Source: Bidens hawaiensis (lineage: Eukaryota; Streptophyta; Magnoliopsida; Asterales; Asteraceae). From it: a stretch of DNA of 64,000 bases. Where the stretch lies: the NCBI GenBank assembly GCA_021521415.1, contig JAIQDT010004983.1:124001-188000 (forward strand). The letters run 5' to 3'. Position 1 is the first letter of the stretch. Each line of letters starts with the position of its first letter. This document shows, in pieces, positions 20,688 through 33,935 of the stretch. The notes under the pieces were generated by a model. That model saw only the letters and a list, made by a program, of their open reading frames with translations. It did not search any database and was not told where the DNA came from. A program made the position numbers and the translations under genes.

Positions 20688-23600
20688 TGTCACACCCTAA
20701 AATCGTTAACTTGGCAACGGAAGACTTAATTTAGTTAATTTGGGCGGTGACAAACGTTGTTCAGCCAATCATATTAAAAAATAATGAACCATAAGTTGGA
20801 CATTATTAAATATCAGAGTTTTACACGTGTCATAGTGTCATACATGCACGGTTCAATTTTAAATTAAAAGTCCAACTATCATTCATTCAAACGTACAACA
20901 CCATTTTCCCGAATCCTTCACGAAGCATCCATTTTCTTCATTTACCTTAAAAGTATGTTAAAATAATTTTGTCAACACAAATGTTGGTGAGTTTCTCAAT
21001 TAATGAAAGAAAACCGGGATGTAACAGTTCTCTACTTTACTCCCATTTATTCATCATTCTTATCGATGATAAAAAAAATAATTTTCATTATTCACCATTC
21101 TTTTCAATGGGAATTTAATTTCCACTTTTCCAAACATAACTATATATTTCTTAAACAAAACGTATTAGTTGTAAACGAGCAAAGAGTACAACACATGTAT
21201 GACTGTCATTTATGATAAACCTGATACATATCAAAATCAAAATATTCCCACCTTTTCAACCAGAACGACTGGAAGAGTGGCGGGCGTCGCCCCGATAGAT
21301 CTACCAATATTTTTAGGCCCTTTCTCTCTAGGTTAACGGTTTTTCCTTTCATAACGACTCATCCCATTTAACACAATTTGTAAAATAAATAGCCCTTTTC
21401 TTTACATACTTTCCCCCCAAAAACATTTATAAATCATTAAAATATTTAACTTTGGGATTTACGAGAAAACTCACATTTGCCTCAGCTCAAATAACATTCA
21501 AGTGTGATAATATGTCAATCAACGTCAAGATCTTATTAATAGTCATCCAAATGATAACTAGATTCATATGTTTAATACCAAGTACATTAACACATAAACA
21601 TAGATACATATGGAATTATATCATAACTTAATTTATTTATCCTCACGTGTCTTATTTATTATAATTTTAATAAATAAATTACAAACTTTTATTGTTTAGG
21701 AAAAGTCGTAACTGAATCGAAGGTTTTAAAATATCTTATAAATATATTGGAACACCGTAATTTCAAATAATCGTTGTAAAACTAATATATGATTTTGAAA
21801 CTACACTTGGACGTTATTTAATAATAGTATATATATTTATTTTAAAATATAATATTCTTTTATTAATAGATGCGTGTTTGAATTCTGACAAATATATTAT
21901 AAACCATTTTTTTAACAAAACATAATATAATCGTTATTATTTTTTATACCGATATGTGATATATTAATATTCTTAATATAAAAACTTTTTTTTCATATTT
22001 TATATAAAAGTTTACAATTTCTAAAAGTATGTATTTATTTTTAATATTAATTGTGGTCACTATCCAGACAAACTATTTAAGTCCAAATATCGTGTGTATA
22101 AATATATACAAATGCACGAAATCGTCCAAGTCTCAATTGTACCATCTTAATCACTCGATATTATCTAGCGGTTTCTAAATAATTATTAACAACATTTTGT
22201 CCAAGTAATGTCCGATAACAATATTTATATTAATCTCTTGTAATCTATCTTTTTCAACACTTAAAGATATACCTCTTCGCTTATGGTTCGAGTCTATAAA
22301 TCTGCTCAAAACCCACATTCAGTGCGATTCGGATATGTCAACGCGTTCGTTTTTGCATCACGAACAAATCTCCGGTCTTGGATCGTCCGTACGACACCTC
22401 AAAACCTACATGCAACTCGTTTTAAGAAACTATTTTTGTTCTATAATCTGACCAGTAACTTAAGAAGCTTATAACTCACCATATAAACATCTGATCATCG
22501 ATCCCCTCGGTGAAATCAAATATCTATATGTTAGGAAGATTCATCAAAAATTTCAGCTCGATCCGATGATCAGATCTCCAGGAATCTGCATTTCTTTAGA
22601 GCCGCGATTTCAAAATCCGCACAGCGAGCTGAACACTAAAACGGGTTAAGAAACCCAGCTTAAGAAACTCCAATCCTCATCTCCACCATTAAAAATGATA
22701 ATCTATGGGTTATGAACCCTTTGTAAATATATCAAGATGATCAGACCGTTAGATCTTTAGTTATAGACCGATCTTTGCGGACATGCAAAACTATTACAAT
22801 CTGACCAGATTTTAAAATGGGTTTTTAACGAACTTATGCTTAGATTTAGGACAAACAGAGCTTACCATCGCGTTCGGGATGTCGAAAAATGGTTCCGGGT
22901 AGAAGACGGGTCTCGGCCGCCGCCGGACCACCGTGCCGAACCACCACCGACCGCCGCGAACCACCGCCGGACCACCGCCGCCCGCCGGCCACTTTGCCGG
23001 AATCCTCTAGCCTCTCTCTTCTCTCTCTAAAAATGAAGAAATGTGTGTTAATAATGAGTGAATGGTGGGGTAACCATCCTTATATAAGTGCCGATTTTAA
23101 ATGAGTTTTTCGATCGCGTTTCGGTTTCTCACTCCAACGATCCTGCTACTTCGAGTGACGTTGTATTTTTCAAATACATTTCGTCAAAATACTTATTCTT
23201 ATTCCGTTCTCGACATAAATTTGTCTCGTTAACCTATTATTTCCGTTAATAAGTTATTGACGATTGTTACCCCGGTGTCGGTTCCGTGTTACTTCAAACT
23301 TAATTGAACTAGTGTAGTTGTTTTTTCCGAAAACAACTTATCCAAACTTATGGTGTCTATTTGATTTATTTTATCTAAATGCTAAAACCTCAAATACGGA
23401 GACAATATCAAATTTTATAAGCTCATCGGTACATGTGCTTTAACGATCGTGTTCGAGAATATTAATTTGCATTTTCCCGCTTCGTTATAACTCAGAATTG
23501 AGCCACGTTTTCGCATGGGTTCTCTTTCTCGATCCTATAAAATATTCAAATGGATTCACCCCTGGACACTTTCTCGAATGTCGGGTTGAATTTTGACACG

Positions 23601-23816
23601 TTTAACCGAAAACGTTCGTTTTTCCGTCATTTATCACCAGAATTTCTTTATTCCGTCTCACTTCTCACATGTTTTACAATGTATATATTCCCTTCATTCT
23701 TAGCTTAATATACTATATTTAACTTATGGATCTTAGTCTTCACTTAATCCGGCCTAAACATGTCTTAATCTCGTTTATGGAATATAATAATACTTTTTAT
23801 TTTGTCGGGTATCACA
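20688..23816 (-). repeat. 3' LTR of element E (3129 bp)
   Basis: On + it begins TGTCACACCC and ends GGGTATCACA. It is the uninterrupted copy; at about 21341-21356 it shows the empty site (CATAACGACTCATCCC) that B occupies in the other LTR. It contains a GCC/CCG-rich triplet patch at about 22915-22995. Short frames at 21003, 22283 and 22836 recur in the other LTR and are not genes. Confidence 0.88.
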
Positions 23817-23830
23817 TTCTCCCCATCTTA
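23817..23830 (-). other. Polypurine tract of element E
   Basis: The minus strand reads TAAGATGGGGAGAA directly before the LTR. Further upstream, TCTCGAGGACGAGATTCA matches the usual end of chromovirus pol regions (GAGGACGA...GGGGGAGA). Confidence 0.7.
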
Positions 23831-26524
23831 TTTGAATCTCGTCCTCGAGATTTGACTGTGCATAGAGAATATAATATTCTAATGCTTTGATTTAACTTGC
23901 TATCTTGTAAGTAACTTATCGTTATATAATTTTCAAATTCTTTATCGTCACTAGGTGCACGTTTCTGATTTGAATAAAATCTTTAGTCGGTATTAATGAC
24001 AATATCTCTTCTTGACCGTATGGTTATCTCTCCTGAGACGACAACGTTGGCTACTTGTCATTGTATGGGTTTTTCTATCAATATCCTTAATTAACTCCAT
24101 ATCGTAAGTCAAGTAGAATTATTATGAGTGCAACTGTGCTATGCGTAAGCAGATACTCTAGTTCTTATATAAGCACACGCCCAAACTTTGATAAGTCTAT
24201 CAAAGTAAACTACCATGTCTTGCCTCTAGTTTAAGCACTGGTTCTTTGAGGTTAATCTTGTCTTTGACATGAGGAAGAATTTTATCTTGCCGATATCCAC
24301 ATCCATATTTATCATTTTTCTAAGTTAGTCTTTTCCGAAACTATAATAGCTGGTCCTTAGACGGACTACTACAATTTTGTGCATTTCGCGTCTTAAAAAG
24401 AGATTTATGCAAACACCTTCTCTTTATATTGCTTCTCATTATAACGAGTCGTAAATAATTTTTTCCTAAGATTATCTCTTAGAGTCTAAGGGATCTATTA
24501 CACTTTAAGCACAAACATTCATTCAGTATTACATAAATGCTAAATGTCATTATACAGAAGAACCTAAACATTTAATATTTCTCTACCATGAAAGGTTGGT
24601 AAATATTGTTAGCTGGAGTCAAATAGATTATGAAAACAATGATGTCACAATAGGGCCAAAGAATTTGTAGACGTAGCTACAATGATACTTAAAGATCTTA
24701 GAATATTCCAGTTGCAAACGTTGCACGGTATTCTAAGAAAATGAAGTTGATGAATATACAAAGGATAACACCTTAAAACTAACTTTGTTTAACAAGGAGT
24801 TGTTACTCGTTAACGTTTTTCAAGAATGCAATCGGGATTAATTATGGAAGGTAAGTTTTTCACATAGTTCAACATCACTATATACAATTCGGCGTGACCA
24901 TATATAGTTTTTCGTGACTGTGTTTATGAACATGGTTTGTATATATACTTTACTAGGGAATGGTATACGTGATCAACTGATTACATGGATTTGTGTGTGA
25001 ACTACTATCACACTTTGTTATAGCATAAGTACTAGGTATATCTTAATATGACTTCACAATACAAGCATCCGATTAAGATTTAATCTCTAGTGTCAAAGGT
25101 ATTGTATAATATCCTTTAACATATGATTGGGTGTGCTTAAATATGTATATTTATTATTTCTATCAAAGCACACCAAGAACACATTTTCATTAGAGTGCTC
25201 AAATTTTCACAATGTCGATTTGTTAGTACAAAATACTTCGGAGTATGATTCTTCGATTACGTAACTTCCTAAGAAGTAGAAGTCACAATATAACTTTGAA
25301 AATTGTACTGGTAACACATTCGTTCCATATTACTTAACGTTTCTCTAGCTATGGAATAGGTCGACTTGCTATTGAAAATTAGTAAATCACACTTATTTTT
25401 GTGTTCGAGCTTAAGTCTTACGAGACTATACTCATCTTTAACTGCAAGAAAGTGTAGACAAAATAAGACGTTGATCCGCTACTGTCAACAACAACCATCA
25501 TTATTTGTTGAATTGACAACACTATGATGTTATATGAGGGAATGGCAAAATTTGTGTATGTACGCAATACAACTGAAAGAGTAAATTCAATGGTGGTTAA
25601 TAGTAACAAGGATGGGATCCTTTTACATTATACCAACTTATTCATTGAAAGATACCAAAAAAATGAGTGTTCAATTCTTTAAACATCACAAAATTAGTGT
25701 ACCATATGAATAAGACTGAGCATTAGTATGGATATGCATGACGCGTGTCATGTAACTAATGATCTAAATTTAAGTTGGAATGTAATTGAGATAATGTGTT
25801 TAAGGTCAAACTATACGATCCTATTTAGGAACTTGAGTGTTGTTAACACCAAGGAGGTTCAACTCAAATTAACGAAGGGAAATGTTAATTATAATTTCTA
25901 TGCTGTGAAATCTTGCTACCAAGTAACGATATTAGTACTAACTGCGTGTTAGTTATCATTACTAAAGGAAGAAAATAACGAAATCATAGGTGATGAATCC
26001 AGACAAAAAAATCATATATTTATTGCTTGGGGCAATTAATAAATCGACTGAAATTTCGGGTTGCGGGTAAGGTCTAAAAGTACAGGGTGAACAACAGTAT
26101 AACTTGAAATGTATTATTAGCAAGGATTAGTAAAACGACCACGTGTCATTTCAAATCTAGTAGCATGCAACACAATACAGTAATGATCCTACAAGATTGT
26201 TATCGTAGGCATTTAGAATAAACATTATTCCGATAACTAGGTTCTCTAGTCCCAGCAATTTTTATTTTTATTTGATCTTAAAGATGTCGAGGGTATCGAA
26301 ATTTCCTTTTAAAAAAATTGAGGATGGACATATTTTTCTTGAAGACTTAGTCTCACAAAATCTTTATTTTACTTCAAATTAGGTTCGACGTTTTCATTAT
26401 GAGAACTGTGTTGTAGATTTTTTTTATATAGATGATGATCCTAAGTTTTTAAGTCTTAGGTTCGAAAGTTTGGAGTTTTAAGGTTGTGATTATATTCGTC
26501 ATCATTATCAGTAGTGAGGGGCCT

Positions 26525-27183
26525 ACCGTTAGCGAACTAGGGTTAGGTCAGGGAATGTCAGAACATTCTCTGACATACCCTTAACCTCGTATTACTTTTC
26601 CGGCGCCGCCTTTCCGGCGCCGTCATTGCCGGAAAGCCGCCGGAAAAACGCGAACTCACCGGAAAAACGATTCTTAACTCGTTTTTCACCGTTTTTCGCC
26701 CCGTTCGATCCAGATCTGAGCTAGGGTGATCCCTAAGCTCATCATAGGTTCGGTTTATACCCGATTCCTCCCGGATCTCGTGATTTAAAATGTTAAAGGT
26801 TTTGGCTCGTTGTTTCCCAACTTTATCTAACGGGTTAAGCTCATACAATATTAAACTATCGTTACCTCGGATCGGTGCTCGGTTTCCTTCTTGATTTCGG
26901 ATAGAGATAAGGAAGAACTAGAGAGAAATCTTAAGTGTGTGTTTTGGGTGGTGTATGAAATATGTGTGAATGAGGATTAAATGGATATTAAGGGTTATAT
27001 ATTTATGGATCATGGGCTTAAGCCCATGGTCTTTCCTTCTTTCTTTCCTAACCCAAGTCCATAACCCATATTCATTTACCCAGCACTGGCCCAACTCGTA
27101 TTCTATTTATCTAAACCGATAACGACCCACTATGAAATAACGAAATTTATTTTTATTATAATAACTGAAAGTAGGATGTTACA
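26525..27183 (-). repeat. Truncated LTR fragment (TGTAACATCC family) inside E
   Basis: Read on minus it starts TGTAACATCCTACTTTC and aligns with the + strand fragment at 60388-61070, including GGGCTTAAGCCCATG and AACCCTAGTTCG. It stops near TTAGCGAACTAGGG. The minus frame at 26558-26848 is LTR sequence. Confidence 0.65.
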
Positions 27184-27817
27184 CAAGTCGATAATACATT
27201 CTATTTTGTGAAAATAGCATTATCGTCATATAATCTTCATGGATAATTGATCAGTTGACGATAACTTATCTTTTGTCCATTAGATAGAATATGAAACATG
27301 GAGGTTAACAAAACTTTACGCTTACGTGTAATTTTGGAGCTTAGTGGGCAACTGCGAATATGCTAGACATGATAGTACACTCAAAATCTCCAAAGTGCCT
27401 CAAATCATAAAAGTGGTTTAGTGATTGTTGAGGTAGTAGTGCAATTAATTCTTCAAATATAAAGTTGAGGCTGCGTGTTTATAATGGGTGTATTAGAATT
27501 TCGACAAGAGCTATGATGTCTACTTGTCTTTGTTTTAGTTTTTACACAACATTTAGGTATCACACGTATATAAAGATAATGTTGCTTATTATACAAGACG
27601 CGCATAAAGGAAATGTCATATTGGAATATTAAGCGAAGAAGTAATTTTGATTTCGCAAAGAACTAACTCATTCAAGCGTAATGTCAATCTTGGGTATGAC
27701 AAATAGGAATATCCTACTCACGCCTAAGTTCCAACGAAGATAATTTCTTTAACAAAGATATGATACTGTCCTTTATGCTCAAAACCCTTTATTGCATCTA
27801 CCAGAGTCAACTGTAAT

Positions 27818-28285
27818 CAGTGTTGTAAAAGTCGGTTTCCAAGGCCTTGGAATCGGCGATTCCAAGGTCCTCGGACATCAACCTTGCCGCCTTTTCCCAA
27901 CTCGGCCACAATTACTTGCCAAGGTCCAACTCGGTCAAAAGTCGGAGTACTCGGGATTACTCGGCCTCCAAGGTCAACTTGGCCAATTTTTTTATTTTTT
28001 CTAGTTTTTTTTTTTATTTTTTAATTTTTTATTTTTAAGTAAAAAAATTAAAAATAACAACAAAACATGAATTTTTTGAATTATGTTTTTTTCATATGAA
28101 TTATGTTTATTTTGACATTAATTATTCTTATCTTAACATATATATATATATATATAATATCCAATAATTATTTTATGTTATATTTATCATGTCCGAGTAC
28201 AAGCCGAGTACTCCCCGAGTACTCCGAGTACTCCCTACAAGGGGGTCGGCCGCCTAGGGACCGCTTAGCGAGTTTTACAACATTG
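27818..28285. mobile_element. Non-autonomous hAT element, 468 bp, TSD ACTGTAAT
   Basis: The ends CAGTGTTGTAAAA and TTTTACAACATTG are inverted repeats. ACTGTAAT occurs exactly at 27810-27817 and 28286-28293. The interior has GAGTACTCGG/CCGAGTACTC words near both ends, as hAT subterminal repeats do, and an AT-rich middle with a TA run. No transposase. Confidence 0.9.
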
Positions 28286-29969
28286 ACTGTAATATCCCAA
28301 ATTCGCAAAAGAATTTGTACATAATTTATCCTAATGACATGATCATCAAGATTTTAGATACGGAGCATAACTTGTTTTTGGAATAAGAATCAACACGTAT
28401 GTCATCAAGAAGTCAATATAGTGAAGATGTATGAATGCAATCATGGTGCAAGGCCCGTCGCAAAATACAAATGACTAAGCCCATAGATGATGGAATGATC
28501 AATGGGATCGAAAGAAAGGGTTCACCAAAATCTTTAACTAGATTATTGTATCACAAACTCCTGATTAGATAATCCATTTTTGTTTTAGCACAACATTATA
28601 CGAGTGGATGGGTGACTTGATGATTACAATCGCTTCGTCAATAGTAATTAACTATCATATTATACTCATATGTCATCACAATAGAATTTCCTAGAATTCT
28701 CTCGTACCTGTAAATTCACAATTACGCGATATCAAGTGTAATTGTCAATTTACCTTACAGGATCATTCTAGTATTCTCCTATTGTGGGTCATAATTATAG
28801 GTATCACAAGCTTACACAAAGATACATGTGTTAAATACTAATCACATATCCCACCAATTCATTTTTAGAATCCATGCAACGACTTTATTTTTGTGTAACC
28901 GCATACACCAAAATTGACCAAGTCTTCACGCTACAATTGAAATAATTACACTGAATTATTAGGCATTGTTAAAATCCCAGTCAAAACACCCTTGGCTTTT
29001 TCACTATTCTAAAACAGTGTTAGCGTGTCGAAAGATTAGTTGAGATAATCCTTTAGAGTAGGTCGGTAATCCATATATTCTACTAGCACAATTGTGTCTT
29101 GTTTGCAGTGGCATATTGTCGTTTATGTTATTTTCGGATAACATAGATAAAACAACATTCATTATTAATTATTATATGTGTGTGAGTAAATATAGGAAAT
29201 AATCAGTTCACACAATAATCAATAAATCAGCCAAAAGATCATTATGACATTTTAACTTGGAAAATTAGAACTTGTTTAGAAGTTAATAAAATAACTACTA
29301 AAATAGGTCTGAATACGCAGCACCAATCACAAGTTTTTAAATTTTCCATATGAAAATATATCCAAGGCATGCGATGCCTATCTAGATCAATAAAAGAAAA
29401 TTATTGGAGGTCCAAGTACTCTATCAATGGTTCTAACACCTTAATCGAAATAGTCGTAGGGCCCACAACTTAGTTACACAACCTCAAGAATCAACAGAGG
29501 TATGGTCACATTATCATCCTCCATCCACTTATTGCTTGAGTTAAGAATAGCCAACAACAAGAAATCCAAATTGACTTGTGTAGAAAGATGACATGTAGCC
29601 TAAAGCCAGTAAGGGGGTAGGTTATAGAAGCGCGTGCACAGTTTCCAGCATAACAAATGGTAGGTGGAAGCGGTCCCCCGACTCACTCTTAATGCTGTGT
29701 ATTTCATTTATAGTGTGTGAATCATGTGTTCGTGACATAATTCATATAAGTTAATCATGATAAAATTTATATATAAATAACATGTAGAAATTTATCAATT
29801 AAATTTCACATAATACATAAACAAATTAAATGCAACATTTTCTTTTGCATTTCATATGAAAATTTGTTTATAAATTTTTCAGCTTCGTGAAATGGGAAAA
29901 TGTTTGTTTCGAATACTTGGGTTATAGTCTAGAATATTTCATCAATATTTCTAGTTCGTTATAACCATT

Positions 29970-29982
29970 GGCTCTTATACCA
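29970..29982 (-). other. Primer-binding site of element E
   Basis: The minus strand reads TGGTATAAGAGCC five bases after the LTR end. It matches initiator tRNA-Met (TGGTATCAGAGCC) except C to A at position 7. B has the same variant. Confidence 0.75.
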
Positions 29983-29987
29983 TCTTC

Positions 29988-30647
29988 TGTCACACCCCAA
30001 AATTGTTAACTTGGCAACGGAAGACTTAATTTAGTTAATTTGGGCGGTGACAGACGTTCAGCCAATCATATTCAAAAATAATGAAACCATAAGTTGGACT
30101 TTATTAAATATCCGAGTTTTACACGTGTCATACATGCACGGTTCAATTTTAAATTAAAAGTCCAGCTATCATTCATTCAAACGTACAACACCATTTTCCC
30201 GAATCCTTCACGAAGCATCCATTTTCTTCATTTACCTGAAAAGTATGTTAAAATAATTTTGTCAACACGAATGTTGTTGAGTTTCTCAATTAATGAAAGA
30301 AAACCGGGATGTAACAGTTCTCGACTTTACTCCCATTTATTCATCATTCTTATCAATGATAAAAAAATAATTTTCATTATTCACCATTCTTTTCAATGGG
30401 AATTTAATTTCCACTTTTCCAAACATAACTATATATTTCTTAAACAAAACGTATTAGTTGTAAACGAGCAAAGAGTACAACACATGTATGACTGTCATTT
30501 ATGATAAACCTGATACATACCAAAATCAAAATATTCCCACCTTTTCAACCAGAACGACTGGAAGAGTGGAGGGCGTCGCCCCGAAAGATCTACCAATATT
30601 TTTAGGCCCTTTCTCTCTAGGTTAACGGTTTTTCCTTTCATAATGAC
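29988..30647 (-). repeat. 5' LTR of element E, part 1 (before the B insertion)
   Basis: It aligns with 20688-21350 of the 3' LTR (TGTCACACCCCAAAATTG start). It ends with ATGAC (30643-30647), the target duplicated by B. Confidence 0.88.
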
Positions 30648-30732
30648 TGTTAGTGCACGATTTTGTGACTGGTGATTTGCAGTTAAAGTATTCAAGATTA
30701 AAGTATTCGATAGCTACGGAAAAGGGGGTGTC
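30648..30732. other. Aberrant outer end of B: extra LTR tip plus PPT-like tract
   Basis: Read on +, TGTTAGTGCACGATTTTG is followed by about 55 bases and by AAAAGGGGGTGTC, after which TGTTAGTGCACG begins again at 30733. It looks like the 3' end of an internal region plus PPT of a related element in + orientation, although B is a minus element. The TSD lies outside it, so it belonged to the inserted unit or arose by later rearrangement. Confidence 0.6.
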
Positions 30733-31276
30733 TGTTAGTGCACGAAATTGTTGTATCAGAGCTTTCGTATTGATTATCCTAAATTAATATAGATCGTAGA
30801 TCTGAATCGTATATAAGTTAATCAATATTAGGATCTAGTTTATGATTGCTATAGATCTATCGTTAATACGTTATATATATTACTATGTATTGATTATATA
30901 TTAATAATATCAGTATGAAGAATTGAGAGAGAGTTTGCGTAGAGGTTCGATAATTATCTCAAAAACTTTTCTTAATTGTGAACAAGGTTCACATATAAAT
31001 AGATCGGTCTAGTTCGCTAACATCCCCTAGAGAACTAGACACTACTTCATTACATACATAAACATAAATAACATAACAAATAATCTCTTGATTCATTGAA
31101 CATCCTTAACTAATCAGGGAGATCTTAATTTAATTCTAGTTCGCTAAACATCGTTAGCGAACTAGACTAATACTTTAACGAACTAACTTAACAATAATAG
31201 TTTATTACATTAAACAAAACGTCACATACGTTAAAGATAAATACAAAGACTCGAGATGCAAAACCGTGCACTAACA
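30733..31276 (-). repeat. 3' LTR-like segment of element B (544 bp)
   Basis: It is bounded by TGTTAGTGCACG and CGTGCACTAACA, 12 bp inverted ends, unusually long for an LTR. It abuts the PPT of B and is rich in TTCGCTAA/TTAGCGAAC and AACGAACTA words (31005-31180). A PBS-like TGTATCAGAGC occurs near its outer end (30752-30763) on +. It does not align with the 5' LTR of B beyond the tips. Confidence 0.6.
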
Positions 31277-31288
31277 GACACCCCCTCG
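31277..31288 (-). other. Terminal polypurine tract of B
   Basis: The minus strand reads CGAGGGGGTGTC directly before TGTTAGTGCACGG. Confidence 0.75.
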
Positions 31289-31310
31289 TCTTGAGCTCTT
31301 TGTCTTTAAA

Positions 31311-33333
31311 TTACTTGAAGCGCTTGGACTGCCAGTCTCTGCAACTATGAATTCCGTTTTCATAACAAACACGCACAACGCGTTGGAATTGAATAGCCAG
31401 GTCATATTCTTCATGGCGCTCAAACAAAATCCTATTCTTGTGTAGCACATCATTGTCGGTCTCGGTTAAATTCACCAACCACATCAGGTCAATGATCTTT
31501 ATCAGCTCAGTCTTCAACCCTGTACCAAGAACAATGACGGCCTCGCCAGTACGATTATCATAGTACCAGCGGTTGAAGGATAGATGCATGTGTTGGTTCA
31601 ATGTATTTACTGGCACCCTCTTCATCGTCTTTTGCGGCTTTACTTTAAGAACCAACTTCTTCCAACCAGTCCTTGGGTCAATCTCATTGAGATGCTTATG
31701 GATGGGAATCTGTGGTTTAAAAAATTTGAACCCGTGGTTTACTTCAAACAGCAGATGTTGGTGAAACCAACTTGCATGTTTATTCCCACATCTATTAATG
31801 AATGGACGGTACGCCAGAGTACGTACGTCCCATCTCGGTAATGAAAGAACATCAGACATCCTTTCGTAGTACTGGACGCCTTTCTCCCATTTGACAATGC
31901 ATACTTTAAGTTCAGATTCAAACATCCAAAAAATAATATTACCTTGCACCTTTGACACGGCCTTAAATGAAGTCTTCTGGTTTGCTTTGACCCAAGCTGC
32001 AGCTTCATCTTTCCGTTCTTGATCAACAAATTTGTATGCTTTGATAATCTTACTTGCTTGCTTATGTCTGAACCAAATGTTAATCTCCTCAAGAGATTGG
32101 TCGAGAAGAGAATCAGAATAGACATTTTTGCCCTTAGAATTCTTCTCAAGATGGTCTTCTGCTTCTTTTACAATCTTCTCATTAAACACTAGAGCACCCT
32201 GATCAAGAGCACCTGATCAACATTAGTGTGTTGAAACATATCAGGGTAATCCTCAGCAGTCACATCCTCCATCTCAACTTCCTCATTCTCATAAATAAAA
32301 TCACTCCTCATCTCCATAGTAGGATCATTCAAGATCTCGTCATCATTGATTACCTCAGCATCAGGCTCAGTCTCTAACACGGTCATCTTATCTTCATTTA
32401 GACCAAGAAAGATCACAATATGCTCTCGTGTCAGCGACCTATCAACAAACTGCCCCACATCTATCTCATCAGCATTCACAATTCTCCAAATCACCCCTGA
32501 CCATCCATAAATATAACCGTATCGGACTCAATCATCTCAATTGTTTTGGCAGCCGAATGATCATGATAGACAATGATCTGTTTGCCTGGATCATTAACAG
32601 AACTCGTACCCGCACCAGAAGCTGGGTCTTGAGTTTGTTTAGGCTCACCACCAGCACCAGACTCATCGGGATCTTCCTCATCATTCTTGATCTTCTTTAA
32701 AGCATCATCTTCGCAAGTCAATTGCAAGATCAGATCCTCTTGTTCTTTAAGTTTCACCCCCTGAGACTCAACAATCTATCGTAGGGCCTTTGTTTCTTTT
32801 TGACAGAAAGAAACATAACTAAGTAGCTTCTTCTGGTTCTCCATCAAGCGTTCTTGATTCATCCGATCAGCAGACATTTGGTTTTCATACAAATGAAGGA
32901 GATTCAAAAGCATGTATGTCTGACGGTTTGGTGGCATAGCATACAAAGATGGATGAACAGGTTGGATTGGTCCCTGAGGCCTTTTAATTCTCATAAATGA
33001 GAGATCACCAGGTGGAGGAGGCCTCATAGACGGTGTTGTAGGAACAGTAGAAAGTGTGTCAGACGACAATGGTATTCCAGTTAAGGCCGATTGTGGAATC
33101 ATACCTAACTGCTCATGAGGAACCATTGTTGTTGTCAATGTAAGAGCCAGAGTGCTAGTAGTAGATGGCACTACCGGACGTTGAGACATGGGTTGACGAG
33201 GCGGTGGAACTCCAATAATCACACCAGCTCCAGCTGATACTCGTCTCTTTGCTGGAACTTCAGAAGCTGGTGCTTTATCCCTTCGTTCAATCGACCCCCG
33301 AAACCATACACATTCAATCGACCCGGCAAACAA
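31311..33333 (-). pseudogene. ORF2 of element B, N-terminally truncated and broken in four
   Basis: The pieces at 33333-32776, 32757-32491, 32494-32189 and 32189-31311 follow one another with one frame change and stops. The C-terminal piece (292 aa) is homologous to the end of ORF2 of A and C: compare WYYDNRTGEAVI and LMWLVNLTETDNDVL with WYVDCETAEAVM and DPMHLVNLSQADLQVL. A coiled coil (ENQMSADRMNQERLMENQKK) precedes a CAGGGGGTGA tract (about 32756-32766). The conserved N-terminal domain of about 280 residues is missing. AKRR is the only basic cluster left. Confidence 0.75.
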
Positions 33334-33649
33334 GAATCAAACATTGATTAAAGTCTACCAAGGGTCTCGGAATCGCATTCCGATTACAATGAACTATACA
33401 TAAACCATATCAACACAGTATAGCATAGTTAAATTAGAGTTTTAAAACTCATAAAACCCTCATAACAAAAATTGCATAATTAGCCTATCAAGACAGTGTC
33501 ATTTTTGACGAAAATCACATAGAAGTGATCATCTATACCTTAGTAACACACTGATGAATTCAAAAGTTCGAATTTCAAAGGTTGAAAATCAGAGAAAAAT
33601 TTGAACAGAGTTTCTTTAGGTATAAGGAAGAAGGGTGAATAGTAAAAGA

Positions 33650-33935
33650 CGGTTCGTTTAACCTGTCTTTTATATTATTACACGCTTCCCAAAGTACCCT
33701 ATGTACGAATCAAACAGATTCGTTAGAGATTTAAATAACGAATCAGCTGATTCGTTCACCTTATTTGAATACGTGGCATAACGAATTAAAATTTAAATCG
33801 TGTATTGATTCGTTAAGTATGCATAACGAATTAGATGCATTTCGTTACAGAGTGCGGAAGCGAACTAGAGGAACGAACTAGACAGTAGTTCGTTAAAGAA
33901 TACCCTAATTCGTTATCCATAAATAACGAATTAAA
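33650..33935 (-). repeat. Pre-ORF2 repeat array of B (AACGAAT/ATTCGTT words)
   Basis: About a dozen AACGAAT or ATTCGTT words, some paired as palindromes (AACGAATCAGCTGATTCGTT), plus GCGAACTAG and ACGAACTAG. It occupies the place of the GCGAAGTT array in A and C. Confidence 0.75.

Larger units (their letters stand above)
23831..29969 (-). other. Internal region of element E, no recognisable coding
   Basis: About 6.1 kb of AT-rich DNA. It contains an LTR fragment (26525-27183) and a hAT element (27818-28285) but no open frame above about 100 codons and no protease, RT, integrase or chromodomain motif. Younger neighbours still show such motifs clearly, so E may never have carried them. Confidence 0.6.

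Noticed and set aside
22836..23104. Proline/arginine-rich frames with CCG repeats
   Set aside because: Part of the E LTR; the other LTR copy at 54243 has the same patch with indels that do not keep the frame.
26558..26848. 96-codon minus frame, arginine-rich
   Set aside because: It is part of an LTR fragment also present at 60388-61070, without a domain.
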